A DNA stretch of 64,000 bases from JAEZJZ01 sp050949055. GTDB taxonomy: Bacteria > Bacillota > UBA994 > UBA5500. Under the pieces are notes generated by a model. The model was not told the DNA's origin. It was given only the letters and a program-made list of their open reading frames with translations, and ran no database searches. Shown in pieces: positions 6,993 to 15,821 of this stretch. Numbering within the stretch: the stretch's first letter is position 1; the number at the start of each line of letters is the position of its first letter. The DNA lies in the NCBI GenBank assembly GCA_050949055.1, contig JBMNFA010000001.1:1042131-1106130 (forward strand), written 5' to 3'. A program made the translations under genes and the position numbers.

Positions 6993-8501
6993 GTGCAGCA
7001 GATCAACAATCAGGCCGAACTACAGGCCTACCTGGATTCCTTGGAGAGCAAACTGGAGGCTTTGAACAACCAGATCTCCAGCCTGGCCTTTCAGAAGTAC
7101 GTGGACAAACAGCCAAACCCCAAGCTGGCTGAACTGGAGCAGCAGCGCGCGGCAATTATGCTGGATCAGTCCCTATCCCAGCTGGTCAACCGCTGGCTGG
7201 GCAAGGCCGATTGCCCGGTGCTGGAAAGGCGCCTGGTGGCATGGAGTAATAACCTGCTGGCAGCCCAGGTCACTGCCCGTCCGGAGATCATGCAACTGAC
7301 CCGCAGTCTGGCCGATCGCATCATCTCCCATCGTTACTTGGTCAACGGCAACCGCTACGATTTGGGCACCATCCGCGGCCTGGTGCGCTCCAATCCGGAC
7401 AGGAGCCTGCGGCGCGCTGCCTGGTCATCCTATTCCGAACTATCGGATGCGCTGGCTGCGGACATGCTGCAGCTGTTCAAGTTGCGGAATGCCGCCGCCC
7501 AAGAGGCCGGATTCAACAACTACGTGGATATGTCTTTGCACATCAACGGTATGGCCACTGCAGAGGTAGAAGCGATCCTGCAAGAGCTGACGGAGGCCAC
7601 CGAGTCCACCTATCGAAGAATCCTGCAGTCAGGGGCCGAACGGCTGGGCCTGGACAGCATCGAACCCTGGGATGTCCAATACATCCTGGAGCAAGCGGGT
7701 GAAGTCCCCAATCACCATTTCCCCAAGGACCGGATCCTGCCAGCGCTGCGCCAGTGGTGTGATGCAATGGGCATCGATCTGGAGCAGCTGGGCATCAGCC
7801 ACCACTGGATCGACATCCCCTATAACGGCTTGACCATGACTCTCAGCCGCAATGACATTCGCATCTTGGGCAACCCCACCGACGGCTACGCTTACTATAA
7901 GACAGCCTTCCACGAGTTGGGGCACGCCCTGCACTCGGCGCTGAAGCAAGTGGACAGCATGGTGCTGCGCCGCGAATCAGGCATCTTCACCGAGGGACTG
8001 GCAGAAGTGTTTGGCTACGTATCCCATCACCCGGAGTGGATGAGACAGATGGGGCTCAACGACGCAGAGATCAGGAGCGCGCTGGCCGGCAGCCTGGGTC
8101 CATGGTTCTTCTATCTACGCCAGCGCACCGCCTACTGCCTGTTCGAATATGCGGCCTACCAGGACCCGGGGCAGAACATGGATCAGTTGTTTGCTCGGAC
8201 AGAAGCTGCCATCACTGGCGGCCGGTTGGACCACACGCCACGCTGGGCGGCAAACGCCTGGTATGTCAGCTACCCCGTTTACTGGCAAAACTACGTGCTG
8301 GCCGACGTGATGTCCAGCCAGGTGCATCACCACCTAGAGCGGTCATACGGTTCGCTGTACAACTCGCCAGCTGCTTACGACTTCGTGATCCAGCACTATA
8401 TCGCCCCAGGAGCGATGGTTCCGTGGATGGAGAAGATTGAGACGGCAACGGGTGCCAGACTAAACGCCCAGGCATTGATAGCAGATCTGAACAACCATTG
8501 A
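6993..8501 (+). CDS. M3 family oligoendopeptidase-like metallopeptidase
   Basis: Zinc metallopeptidase of the M3 (PepF/thimet oligopeptidase) type, 502 residues and predicted cytoplasmic (no signal peptide). It would cleave short peptides. The zinc site is the HELGH motif, encoded from base 7911 (His307, Glu308, His311), followed by the helix with GIFTEGLAEVFGYV about 25 residues later, which supplies the third ligand. The N-terminal half is helical, with a coiled-coil-like start (LDSLESKLEALNNQISSLAF). It is shorter than typical PepF (about 600 residues), so it may belong to a compact M3 subgroup. The GTG start is supported by GGGAGGGAG five bases upstream. It forms a single-gene unit ending at a strong hairpin. 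Confidence 0.88.
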   Translation: MQQINNQAELQAYLDSLESKLEALNNQISSLAFQKYVDKQPNPKLAELEQQRAAIMLDQSLSQLVNRWLGKADCPVLERRLVAWSNNLLAAQVTARPEIMQLTRSLADRIISHRYLVNGNRYDLGTIRGLVRSNPDRSLRRAAWSSYSELSDALAADMLQLFKLRNAAAQEAGFNNYVDMSLHINGMATAEVEAILQELTEATESTYRRILQSGAERLGLDSIEPWDVQYILEQAGEVPNHHFPKDRILPALRQWCDAMGIDLEQLGISHHWIDIPYNGLTMTLSRNDIRILGNPTDGYAYYKTAFHELGHALHSALKQVDSMVLRRESGIFTEGLAEVFGYVSHHPEWMRQMGLNDAEIRSALAGSLGPWFFYLRQRTAYCLFEYAAYQDPGQNMDQLFARTEAAITGGRLDHTPRWAANAWYVSYPVYWQNYVLADVMSSQVHHHLERSYGSLYNSPAAYDFVIQHYIAPGAMVPWMEKIETATGARLNAQALIADLNNH

Positions 8502-8540
8502 CGGTGAGCATTGACTAGCCCGTAGTCAAGCGACGCAAAT

Positions 8541-8574
8541 AGCTACCGGGAGAGCGTAAGCCCTCCCGGTAGCT
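8541..8574 (+). terminator. Hairpin terminator between convergent genes
   Basis: Perfect 12-base-pair stem AGCTACCGGGAG / CTCCCGGTAGCT with a 10-base loop, 40 bases after the M3 peptidase stop. The T tail is weak (TCTATCTTAT). Confidence 0.65.
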
Positions 8575-8724
8575 TCTATCTTATCCAAGTCCGCCTACAA
8601 GGAGGACTGGCCCTAGGTTATCTCGGGGTAACGGCTAACAGGTGCCACCTGTCTACACGTCGACCGACTTGCCGTAAGCGACCCCCAAACGGGCTTCTTC
8701 CGTTGCGTAATAGGCCGCTGTATG

Positions 8725-9972
8725 TTATTTCTTCTTGCTGAACGCCTTTCCCCACCCTTTTACTTTCGCGGCCAGGCGTTTCGCCAATTCCTTGCGCTGT
8801 TTCTCCTGATGTTTTTCCTTCTCTCGCTCCGCCTTGGCCTGATGCTTCTCCCGCTCTCTCTCCAATTCGGCTCGGCGCTCTTCCCGCTCTCGTTCCTGCT
8901 CGGCCCGACGCTCCCGCCGCTGCTCCTCGTCCTCAGACGGGCAGGTTTCGTGTTGCTCATCCCAGTTCCTGGCCTGCTTCAGAATGTGACCGATAGCCAG
9001 TCCCAACTCGCCAGCCTTGAGGCCATATTTCTTCTTCAGCTGCCCCCATCCCTGGCGGTATACCGACAACGCTTCCTCCAGCGTCAGCACTGGCTCGTCG
9101 TCTTCACCTTGCCTTTGATTGGCGCGACCAATCAGAATCGCCAACATCTTGGACTGGCCAGGGTTCAATCCGGCCGCAGCCATTTGCTCGAAGATGTCCT
9201 CATCTAAACCGTAGACTTTGATGATCGCTGCCTGAATGGCATTGAGAGCTACCTCATCCTTGCTCTGGTCATCTTCCTCATCGCTGTCTTCATCGTCAGA
9301 CTCCGCCGCACCCTCTTCATCTTCTGTCGCTTCCTCGTCATCGTCTTGCTCGTCAGTCTCGCCCTCTTCGTCATCCTCAGCCTCGTCCGCCTCTTCATCC
9401 TCAGCCGTATCCTGCTCTGCTTCACCCTCGGTTAGTTCTTCGATGGCGTCAGCCACATCCTCGTTCTCATCGATGGCTGCATTCGGGTCCTCAAGCGGGT
9501 CCTCATCCATCAGTTCGAGCAACTCATTCACACGCTGACGGAAGCCACCTCGCAAGGCACGCACAGAGCGCAACGCCTCACTTAGTCCTTCGTCATCCTC
9601 TGTGGTGCCTGCCTGCAGAGCAGCCGCCTCCAAGTTCTCAGTGATCGCTTTCAGTATGGCGACGAATTCATCCACCATCTCTTGAGCCAGATTCTGCTTC
9701 TCAACCGAGACCATCTCCTCCGCCTCGGCCAAGCGCTCAGCTGCCAGCTTGGACAAGAATTCTGCCTTGTACGCCTGCCCCTGGGCCAAGAAAAGCCCGA
9801 TCTGCTCTACCGCCCGGTCAAAACCATAGAAGAGACTGTCTGGCGTGATGCCCGCAGCCACAACGACTTCGGTGGCCGGCTGCGCATCGCCCGCCGGGTC
9901 CTGGGCCATAGCGGTGGGAACCGCCCCCAGTAACAATAGTACTGACAACAGACCTGCAACGATTTTCTTCAT
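8725..9972 (-). CDS. Exported DUF5667 protein with acidic linker and charged C-terminal helix
   Basis: Secreted or surface protein of about 415 residues. ATG at 9972 fits best: GGGAGGT lies nine bases upstream and a clean signal peptide follows (MKKIVAGLLSVLLLLGAVPTAMA, cut after AMA, broken here as hydrophobic core plus AMA). Residues 42-115 match the DUF5667 pattern (ITPDSLFYGFDRAVEQIGLF, then a helix with KAEFLSKLAAERLAEAEEM). Residues 155-240 are almost only Asp, Glu, Ala and Thr. A globular part follows (about 245-335) with KVYGLDEDIFEQMAAAGL. The last 75 residues are one very charged helix (RRERRAEQEREREERR and similar) ending in a basic tail GKAFSKKK. The function of the family is unknown. 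Acidic and basic ends could bind each other, cations or wall polymers; that is inference. Confidence 0.78.
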   Translation of the reverse strand: MKKIVAGLLSVLLLLGAVPTAMAQDPAGDAQPATEVVVAAGITPDSLFYGFDRAVEQIGLFLAQGQAYKAEFLSKLAAERLAEAEEMVSVEKQNLAQEMVDEFVAILKAITENLEAAALQAGTTEDDEGLSEALRSVRALRGGFRQRVNELLELMDEDPLEDPNAAIDENEDVADAIEELTEGEAEQDTAEDEEADEAEDDEEGETDEQDDDEEATEDEEGAAESDDEDSDEEDDQSKDEVALNAIQAAIIKVYGLDEDIFEQMAAAGLNPGQSKMLAILIGRANQRQGEDDEPVLTLEEALSVYRQGWGQLKKKYGLKAGELGLAIGHILKQARNWDEQHETCPSEDEEQRRERRAEQEREREERRAELEREREKHQAKAEREKEKHQEKQRKELAKRLAAKVKGWGKAFSKKK

Positions 9973-10049
9973 CCTCTGCGACCTCCCCAGCATATGTTGT
10001 ACATCACTTCATTCGTACCTGGATGCTTGTTTATGGGGGTAGCTCTGCA

Positions 10050-10084
10050 AAAATGATCAAGGCGCAGCTGCGTCAGCTGCGCCT
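10050..10084 (-). terminator. Terminator after the 385-residue gene
   Basis: Perfect 11-base-pair stem AGGCGCAGCTG / CAGCTGCGCCT (10060-10084) with a 3-base loop. On the minus strand it is followed by TGATCATTTTTGC. It lies 24 bases after the stop. Confidence 0.8.
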
Positions 10085-10108
10085 CCAGTTGATACCTACT
10101 ATGTCAGC

Positions 10109-11266
10109 CTATTTTCCGCTGATGCGGCCGCCCTTGCTTCGCGGGTTGGGGCTGTGTGGCTTAGTCCCATCCCGGGTGAGTACCTGCAACCGGGGGCGAC
10201 GTTCTATCTCCGCCACCTCCATAGGCGTATAGCCCTTCAAGGCCCAGAGCCGGGTATGCTGGCGGGCTGCCTCTGTCAACCTGAGGATCTCTGCCGCTTG
10301 AGCATAGCCCTTGGTGGGCACGCCTAGCCTGGCCACCTCGCTCAACAACATGGCGGACGAAAGGCCGTTATTCATGCAAAACAGCAGAAAAGCCACCAGC
10401 TCGGAGGTTTGGTCGTCGTCCAAGCCCCCTGCGTCCTGCAGGTGATCGAATAGCTCCCTGTGTTCCTCCGCCCAATCTAAATACAACTGTTCACCCATGG
10501 CCACCGCTTTGGCCCTTGTTAACGGGTAGTAGTGCAAATAGGGGTACTTCCGCTGCTCCAGTAGTAATTCGTTCCTATCCATCAGCCGCTTGTCGCAAAG
10601 GTAACCTTCCTGCCAATCAAAGTAGCCGTTGGCCAGTCCACAACCGAACTGGACGGCAAAGAAGCGGGCTGTGGAGACAGAAAATCCCATCCCCTCTAGC
10701 ATCCGCTGCGCCTGTACTCCGTCTATTGCCCCGTAATGGGCCACTATGCCGCGCATAGCCATCAATAGCCTCTGGTTATCCCTCACCGCCTGCCTGACGG
10801 CGTCCTGCTTCAATAACGGAGCTAACACGTCCACGATTTCCCTCGGCATCACCAGCACAGGGCCGACACTATGCATCTCACCGGCGAAAGCCAGGCCTGC
10901 CTGCTGCAAAAACAACAATGTGCCCAGAAAGATCTGATCCGCTTGGCGCAGCAAGCCTTTGTTTTCCACCAGATCCAGGATGTAATCGTAGGTTATTTCA
11001 TCGATCACCTGCAGTAGCTGCGGGGCCTTCAGCTTGATCGCCTGGCTAAGCACGACGATCAGTTCCTGCTTGCGCAGGGTGCTGGCCTTCCTCACGCGCA
11101 AGTACTGCCGAATTTGGTCCAATTCGTGTTTGGTGAGGCGGCCCAGCTGATAACTGAGGCTGAAATCGGCCAGCATCTCACGATGAAAACCGGCCCGTTC
11201 CCACTCGCTGACTGCTGGGTGGCGATCCATCAATTCGTGCAGGACTTCCCCAATTGTCTTATCCAT
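10109..11266 (-). CDS. Conserved-looking hypothetical protein, 385 residues
   Basis: I do not recognise the full protein. It is soluble and helix-rich, without signal peptide or membrane segments. Residues about 40-75 (GRLTKHELDQIRQYLRVRKA, then TLRKQELIVVL) resemble a SAP/HeH or Rho-N-like helix-extension-helix fold, which in other proteins binds nucleic acid. A later repeat of the pattern TPMEVAEIERRPRL is near the basic C-terminus (KPHSPNPRSKGGRISGK). GGAGG lies seven bases before the ATG and a strong terminator follows the stop, so the gene is real and stands alone. A nucleic-acid role is only a suggestion from the SAP-like segment and basic tail. Confidence 0.72.
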   Translation of the reverse strand: MDKTIGEVLHELMDRHPAVSEWERAGFHREMLADFSLSYQLGRLTKHELDQIRQYLRVRKASTLRKQELIVVLSQAIKLKAPQLLQVIDEITYDYILDLVENKGLLRQADQIFLGTLLFLQQAGLAFAGEMHSVGPVLVMPREIVDVLAPLLKQDAVRQAVRDNQRLLMAMRGIVAHYGAIDGVQAQRMLEGMGFSVSTARFFAVQFGCGLANGYFDWQEGYLCDKRLMDRNELLLEQRKYPYLHYYPLTRAKAVAMGEQLYLDWAEEHRELFDHLQDAGGLDDDQTSELVAFLLFCMNNGLSSAMLLSEVARLGVPTKGYAQAAEILRLTEAARQHTRLWALKGYTPMEVAEIERRPRLQVLTRDGTKPHSPNPRSKGGRISGK

Positions 11267-11575
11267 CTATGTCCTCCAGAGTCTCTGAATTCTTGTATCA
11301 GTCTACCCCTATCGGGTGTGGTTGTCTACAGCTAGCGGGCAACCAGGAGGGAAACGGCGCTCCAGCTAATCGCTGCTGATACAACGGTCACACAGTTGCG
11401 GCGCATGGCTGTCCCGCGATGTTGCGCCTGCTGCCAGGAGTGCGGGTTGCTGGGTGAAACAGAACTCGCCCGCAAGCTGTACCGCAAGCGGGCGAGGGAA
11501 AGTTGTGCGGCGATGCTGACACTCTGTGCACCCTGCCACTGCAAACGGATGGTACAGTGTACCTGTCCTGGTGTA
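11267..11575. other. Intergenic region with a hairpin
   Basis: This 309-base gap contains a 9-base-pair stem CTCGCCCGC (11465-11473) / GCGGGCGAG (11488-11496). On the minus strand a T-rich TTCTGTTTC follows it, so it may terminate the 256-residue gene that ends at 11,576. Short open frames on both strands here lack ribosome binding sites and are not called. Confidence 0.5.
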
Positions 11576-12346
11576 TCAGGTCGCAGCCAGCAGTTCGGTT
11601 AGGTCGGCCGGTTGGCCAGCCAACAGGCGCTGGGAAAGGAAAGCCCCGGCCACCAGTAGCCGGTCCACCAAGCAGAGTTGCTCCGGTACCGGTGACAGTC
11701 CCAGCTCTTCAACCAATAGTGACAGATTGCAGCTTGGGTAGGCCAAACGTGTCAGCAAAGAGTCTGTCTGCGGAGAGCCTTGCCTAATCTGCTCTAGCTT
11801 ATGTTCCAGTTGAGCTGTCAGATGGGAGACCACCAAGTCATACTGCAGCTCCAAAGATTGTAGCATTGGTTTGGGCATTTCCACCTGCACAGCATACAGT
11901 GCCCGTTGGGCTAGCAGCAACAAAACTGCGCTATTGGCTTGGCAGGTCTGGTCGATGAGCAGAGACTCGCCCAGTTGCCAGGCCGTCAACCCACTGGCAA
12001 AGAGCATGGAAAAGTCGCTGCCCCCAACTAATTCGGCGTTGGCAAACTCTCGCAGCGCCGCCATGCGACCGGGAACATCGGGTGACGACAGGAAATATGT
12101 AAACCCTCGGCAGAGGTAGCGATAGCGCCGATCGACGCATCTACGGCCTGCTTGAAAAGCGGCGATAGCAGCTGCCCGATCCCCAGCCAACCACAGGGCC
12201 ACCCCTGTTCTGTAACTCGATTTGCCCTGCAGCAAAGCAATCGCCTCCAAGTACTGCTCTTTCTCTAGCATATTCTGCACAAGCACATCCGTTCCTGCAG
12301 ATGGGTTCACCAGCTGTCTTGTTAATTCTGCCCATCCGGGCTTCAT
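11576..12346 (-). CDS. Hypothetical helical-repeat protein, 256 residues
   Basis: No family is recognised. The sequence is Leu/Ala-rich and helical throughout, with TPR-like helix pairs (EKEQYLEAIALLQGKSSYRT and GVALWLAGDRAAAIAAFQAG) in the first 70 residues. No signal peptide or clear membrane helix is present. It could be a small TPR/SEL1-type scaffold. The ATG at 12,346 lacks a good ribosome binding site, so the start is uncertain. It lies downstream of the DUF6754-like operon on the same strand but is separated from it by that operon's terminator. Confidence 0.55.
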   Translation of the reverse strand: MKPGWAELTRQLVNPSAGTDVLVQNMLEKEQYLEAIALLQGKSSYRTGVALWLAGDRAAAIAAFQAGRRCVDRRYRYLCRGFTYFLSSPDVPGRMAALREFANAELVGGSDFSMLFASGLTAWQLGESLLIDQTCQANSAVLLLLAQRALYAVQVEMPKPMLQSLELQYDLVVSHLTAQLEHKLEQIRQGSPQTDSLLTRLAYPSCNLSLLVEELGLSPVPEQLCLVDRLLVAGAFLSQRLLAGQPADLTELLAAT

Positions 12347-12494
12347 TTGGATGTCTCATTGTAGCACGCCACCGGCAATTTGGGGTAGTCTGAATTGTTC
12401 AATTCACAGGGCCACCGTCATCAAGACCGCGTTGCCTCGACTTGACGCTGAGTCTTGCATAACGCGAAACTCAGGAAGTGCAATCGTCTAGCGC

Positions 12495-12522
12495 AAGAAA
12501 AAGCGGGAGCCGATTGCTCCCG
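12495..12522 (-). terminator. Terminator of the four-gene membrane operon
   Basis: Minus-strand stem CGGGAGC / GCTCCCG with a 5-base loop (12504-12522), followed by CTTTTTCTT. It lies 45 bases after the last operon gene. Confidence 0.8.
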
Positions 12523-12567
12523 TAGTCTCGCTCCTGGGTCGATAGTAATTGTGTACGGTTATAAGGC

Positions 12568-13191
12568 CTACAACATGCCCAAGGCGTCGCCAAAGATCTT
12601 GGTCAACTCGCCCAACAACACGGAGATACGACCGGCAACCACGTTGCCGAACGAAACCCCAAAGGTGATCATCATGATCCATCGTCCCACCATGCCAAAG
12701 CTCTTCACTGGCTTTGACTGTGGGATGGAGAACAGGAAGTAGGTGAGCACGGCCAGCAGGCCAACCACGGCGATGATCGCATTCAGGCTCTGACCAAGGC
12801 TGCCCCCTGTCAGGGAGTTCATAGCACCGATGCTTTGGTTGATCACCTGGGTACGGATGGAGTTGTAGATGGATTGGCCGGTACCGACGCCCACCAAGAA
12901 TGCCACTGGCCACCGGCTGAGCCAAGCCATCGATGGGAAAAAGCGCGCATACAGCAACAAACCCAGGATCAACGGAACAAACAGCAGCAGCTGCTGCTGA
13001 TGCACCAGCGGGTTCCAGCCAAAACGGTAGATGTTGCCGATGGCCATGCCTAGCGCGTGACCGGCGGTGCTACCGACGAAAACATGCTCGGCTACCCGGA
13101 AGGCAGGGTTCTCCTTATACAGGAAGGACCACATTCCCAGGATTGCCGCCACCGTCGTCCAATGCCAGATATTCGTTGAGATGTTCATCAT
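12568..13191 (-). CDS. Uncharacterised multi-pass membrane protein, fourth gene of DUF6754-type operon
   Basis: Integral membrane protein of 207 residues with about five or six hydrophobic helices (for example TTVAAILGMWSFLYK, LLLFVPLILGLLLYARF, WPVAFLVGVGTGQSIYNSI, LNAIIAVVGLLAVLTYFLFS and a C-terminal ITFGVSFGNVVAGRISVLL). GGAGGTGAA precedes two adjacent ATG codons (13191, 13188). It is the last of four genes spaced 30-57 bases apart on the minus strand. I do not recognise a named family. The close packing suggests that the four proteins form one membrane assembly. Confidence 0.78.
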   Translation of the reverse strand: MMNISTNIWHWTTVAAILGMWSFLYKENPAFRVAEHVFVGSTAGHALGMAIGNIYRFGWNPLVHQQQLLLFVPLILGLLLYARFFPSMAWLSRWPVAFLVGVGTGQSIYNSIRTQVINQSIGAMNSLTGGSLGQSLNAIIAVVGLLAVLTYFLFSIPQSKPVKSFGMVGRWIMMITFGVSFGNVVAGRISVLLGELTKIFGDALGML

Positions 13192-13221
13192 TTCACCTCC
13201 TCAAATAGGGGATCAGGAAGA

Positions 13222-14031
13222 CTATTTCTGCTTCTTGCTGAGGAAATAGCCGATGTTACCCAACACGATAAAGCCGATGATCAGCAGGTGCCCCATGGAT
13301 TGTGCATCCATCATGGCCAAACCGCGGCCTGGTTTGTTGATCAGCAGCTCATACTCAGCCGAAGCCCTGAGTCCACCGAGCAAACCGACCATCTGTCCGG
13401 AGTTGTAGTAAGGCATGGCCGAAGGCACGCTGACCGTAACCACGCCAGCGGCAAACCGAATACCCATCGGATCCACCGCCTGACGAATCCACCAGACAGG
13501 ATCATTCGAGGTGAACTGATGCACGAAAGCGAAATCCTTGACCGTTTTGATGTTCTTCATCATCGGCAAGTCCGCTACCTTATTGCCGCGGGTGTCGGTA
13601 GGAATGACCTGACTATCCAGTGCAAACAAACGGATAGCGTTCTCTTCGCCCGCCATGTAACCCAAATTGGCAAAGTCCTCGCCATACTTGTAGCCGCGTT
13701 GCTCCAGGCCGGCAATGATCTGATCGGCCATCATCGGCCCTTCAGGCGCGAACGACACCGATACCCACTTGATGCCGCGGGTGGTGAGATGGTCTACCAC
13801 CACCGTGGGAACCACATGGGCGTCCAGACCGGCACCAGGGCCGTAGTCAAAGGAGAGCAGAACCACATCCTTTGCTGGATCCAAGTCTTCGATGATGTTG
13901 TAGACCGCCTCAGTCATCGGGTTCACCTGCAAGGGCATTCCCAGCGGCGAAAGCAGTGGAATGCTGGTCACCAACAGCAGGAGGACATAGATGATTCTGC
14001 GATCGATGTTCTGCAGCTTAGTCCAATTCAT
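13222..14031 (-). CDS. Uncharacterised membrane-anchored protein, third gene of DUF6754-type operon
   Basis: Protein of 269 residues with one N-terminal membrane helix (IIYVLLLLVTSIPLLSPLGM), a globular domain of about 200 residues, and a C-terminal helix (LLIIGFIVLGNIGYFL) ending in basic KKQK. The globular part would lie outside the cytoplasm if both ends are inside. It contains alternating beta/alpha segments (DVVLLSFDYGPG, WVSVSFAPEG), giving the look of a Rossmann-like periplasmic-binding fold. AAGGAGGTG lies nine bases before the ATG. No catalytic motif is evident. It is inferred to work with the other three operon products. Confidence 0.78.
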   Translation of the reverse strand: MNWTKLQNIDRRIIYVLLLLVTSIPLLSPLGMPLQVNPMTEAVYNIIEDLDPAKDVVLLSFDYGPGAGLDAHVVPTVVVDHLTTRGIKWVSVSFAPEGPMMADQIIAGLEQRGYKYGEDFANLGYMAGEENAIRLFALDSQVIPTDTRGNKVADLPMMKNIKTVKDFAFVHQFTSNDPVWWIRQAVDPMGIRFAAGVVTVSVPSAMPYYNSGQMVGLLGGLRASAEYELLINKPGRGLAMMDAQSMGHLLIIGFIVLGNIGYFLSKKQK

Positions 14032-14063
14032 ATCCAGGCACCTCCTTCCTTAGTTAGTTTGAA

Positions 14064-14702
14064 TTACAGCGAGCCACCAAAGTGGCCTCGTTCAATACCC
14101 AGCAGAACACGCAAACTGATCACGAAGCTACCGATAGCAGCACCGATCAGGATACCCCGCTGTCCGGTCATATTGGGCACGTTCATCAACCACTGTTGAA
14201 TGGCGGGGAACTTGCTCCAAATCTGTGCGCCCACGGGAGCTGCGCCCAACATCACCACCACAGCGGCGATCAACAGCACCGTTGCCTCCAGGCTGCGAGC
14301 GCGGAAAGCGCGATAGGAAGCCGAGGCGACGTAGAAGGCTAGACAGGCCCAGATACCGGATGACAACGGCGACAGAATGTGGTTATAGATCAGGGCATAA
14401 TTAGCTGCCGCAGCCGCATCGGTCGGGTTGATCTCCACGTAGGCGCGGAAAATCGCGTAGACCGCCATGGTCACCATCAGGATGAGGCTGTAGATCCAGC
14501 CGTCCCGCTTGCGACTGATGTTACGGCCATGGACGCGAGCCAAGTTGACCGAAGCCAAGCCGATGGCAAAGGCGGAAACGATGGTCATCCACGGGCTGAT
14601 ATGGTTACGGAAGACGTCCGGCAGCGGGCCGGTGGTGATCGAGCTGAGCATGACGACCACGCCAACCACAAAGGTAATCAACAAAGGAACTTCCTTACGC
14701 AC
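14064..14702 (-). CDS. Uncharacterised multi-pass membrane protein, second gene of DUF6754-type operon
   Basis: Integral membrane protein of about 212 residues with roughly six helices (LLITFVVGVVVMLSSIT, IVSAFAIGLASVNLARV, WIYSLILMVTMAVYAIFRAY, IWACLAFYVASASYRAF, VLLIAAVVVMLGAAPVGAQI, LIGAAIGSFVISLRVLLGI). The GTG at 14,702 is preferred: GGAGGTG stands seven bases before it, and an upstream GTG at 14,711 overlaps that box. It lies 56 bases after the DUF6754-like gene. No known transporter signature is visible. Confidence 0.78.
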   Translation of the reverse strand: MRKEVPLLITFVVGVVVMLSSITTGPLPDVFRNHISPWMTIVSAFAIGLASVNLARVHGRNISRKRDGWIYSLILMVTMAVYAIFRAYVEINPTDAAAAANYALIYNHILSPLSSGIWACLAFYVASASYRAFRARSLEATVLLIAAVVVMLGAAPVGAQIWSKFPAIQQWLMNVPNMTGQRGILIGAAIGSFVISLRVLLGIERGHFGGSL

Positions 14703-14758
14703 AAGTTGCACCTCCTTTTAGCTAGAAATTGTTCCAGTAGCCCGGCGAGGGCTTTCAC

Positions 14759-15541
14759 TTACTTCACCAACAGTTCTTGTACGAAGCGGCTACCGGCGGT
14801 GGTCAGGATGGTGCCGAGGATGATGGTGGCCATCACTGCTAGCTTGAAGTAGTCCTGAGCAGCGATTGCGCCGAGTTTTACTTTGTCATTGGACAGGTAG
14901 GCGCCGGAAGCAAACAGCTCTTCACCAATAATGGTGTAGTCACAGGCGGCCACGAAGAAAGGCAGCTGGGTGGTGGACGCGGTGATAGCTACCTGCATAG
15001 CACCTATCTGGGCACCCGCCTCTGCCAGCAACAGCGACTCTCCCATGAACAGACCAGCCATGATGTTAGCTGCCGCCTGTTCGCGATGCAGGAATCCTAC
15101 CACGCCGGAAGTGTAGGCGTCCTGGTTGTTGGAGATAAACCGCACCGTGTCCTCCCGATACATATCCGGCTTGCCGGCGGCCAAGAAGCCCTGACGGACC
15201 GACTCCTGCGCCAATGGGAACACGTTAGGTTGACGGATGGTTACCACCAACTGCGCGTTGTACTTGGCTGCTAGATTGGTCACATAGGCCAGGATCTCCA
15301 TTGCTGCGAAGGTCTCGGCGGCGTTGGTAGCCACGATGTCACCCAGGCCAGGGGTGAAGTGGACCGGCTTGCCCATTTCGGTGGCGCGTCCTACAGATTC
15401 TTCTATTGCCTCCAGTCCCGCGATAGCACGCAGCTTGACATTGTACTTATCGTTCTTAGAAGCATTGATCACCCATAGACTGGCGGCCGCCAAAACGATG
15501 AACATCCAGAAACCAAACACATGACCTTGAACAATACCCAT
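14759..15541 (-). CDS. DUF6754-like membrane protein, first gene of operon
   Basis: Protein of about 260 residues that resembles the uncharacterised DUF6754 family as I recall it. It has an N-terminal membrane helix (FWMFIVLAAASLWVINA) and a central domain with FTPGLGDIVATNAAETFAAM and VVTIRQPNVFPLAQESVRQG. That domain is rich in Ala/Gly and contains a possible buried helix (ITASTTQLPFFVAACDYTII). A C-terminal helix (LAVMATIILGTILTTAG) closes the protein. ATG at 15,541 is chosen over an upstream start because GGGAGGTG lies nine bases before it. It leads a four-gene operon that ends at the 12.5-kb terminator. No enzymatic motif is visible. The set may build a membrane compartment or channel, but this is speculation. 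Confidence 0.75.
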   Translation of the reverse strand: MGIVQGHVFGFWMFIVLAAASLWVINASKNDKYNVKLRAIAGLEAIEESVGRATEMGKPVHFTPGLGDIVATNAAETFAAMEILAYVTNLAAKYNAQLVVTIRQPNVFPLAQESVRQGFLAAGKPDMYREDTVRFISNNQDAYTSGVVGFLHREQAAANIMAGLFMGESLLLAEAGAQIGAMQVAITASTTQLPFFVAACDYTIIGEELFASGAYLSNDKVKLGAIAAQDYFKLAVMATIILGTILTTAGSRFVQELLVK

Positions 15542-15725
15542 GCTTTTTTCACCTCCCTGAATGTTAATATACGGCAGCACTTTGTTCTCCGAAGAACGAG
15601 CTGCAATTAAGTATTCAACTAAAGTAGAACAAACTCCTTTTTTGGGAGGCTAATTTTACGGTTGACAAAAATGTCGACATAATTCGACACACTTAGGCGA
15701 CCTAAAGTATGTTGATTAGGGGGAC

Positions 15726-15785
15726 GCCACCGGGGAAAGACCCGGTTCATTGGCACTTCTTTGACCACGGAAAGCTCTTCCGCGG
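15726..15785 (-). promoter_or_regulatory. Two-hairpin structured element, candidate leader RNA
   Basis: Hairpin one pairs ACCGGG (15729-15734) with CCCGGT (15741-15746), extended by GCC/GGC outside an internal loop. Hairpin two pairs CCACGGAA (15765-15772) with TTCCGCGG (15778-15785), with one G-T pair. It matches no riboswitch class that I recognise. Confidence 0.35.
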
Positions 15786-15821
15786 CTTACTACACATACA
15801 AGCGCCTGATTGCTCCTTGTC

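Noticed and set aside
11396..11602. Plus-strand Cys-rich 68-codon frame
   Set aside because: No ribosome binding site. It overlaps the end of the opposite gene and a hairpin, and its cysteines are scattered without a zinc-like spacing.
15662..15680. TTGACA followed by an AT-rich stretch as a plus-strand promoter
   Set aside because: No -10 box at acceptable spacing and no plus-strand gene downstream.
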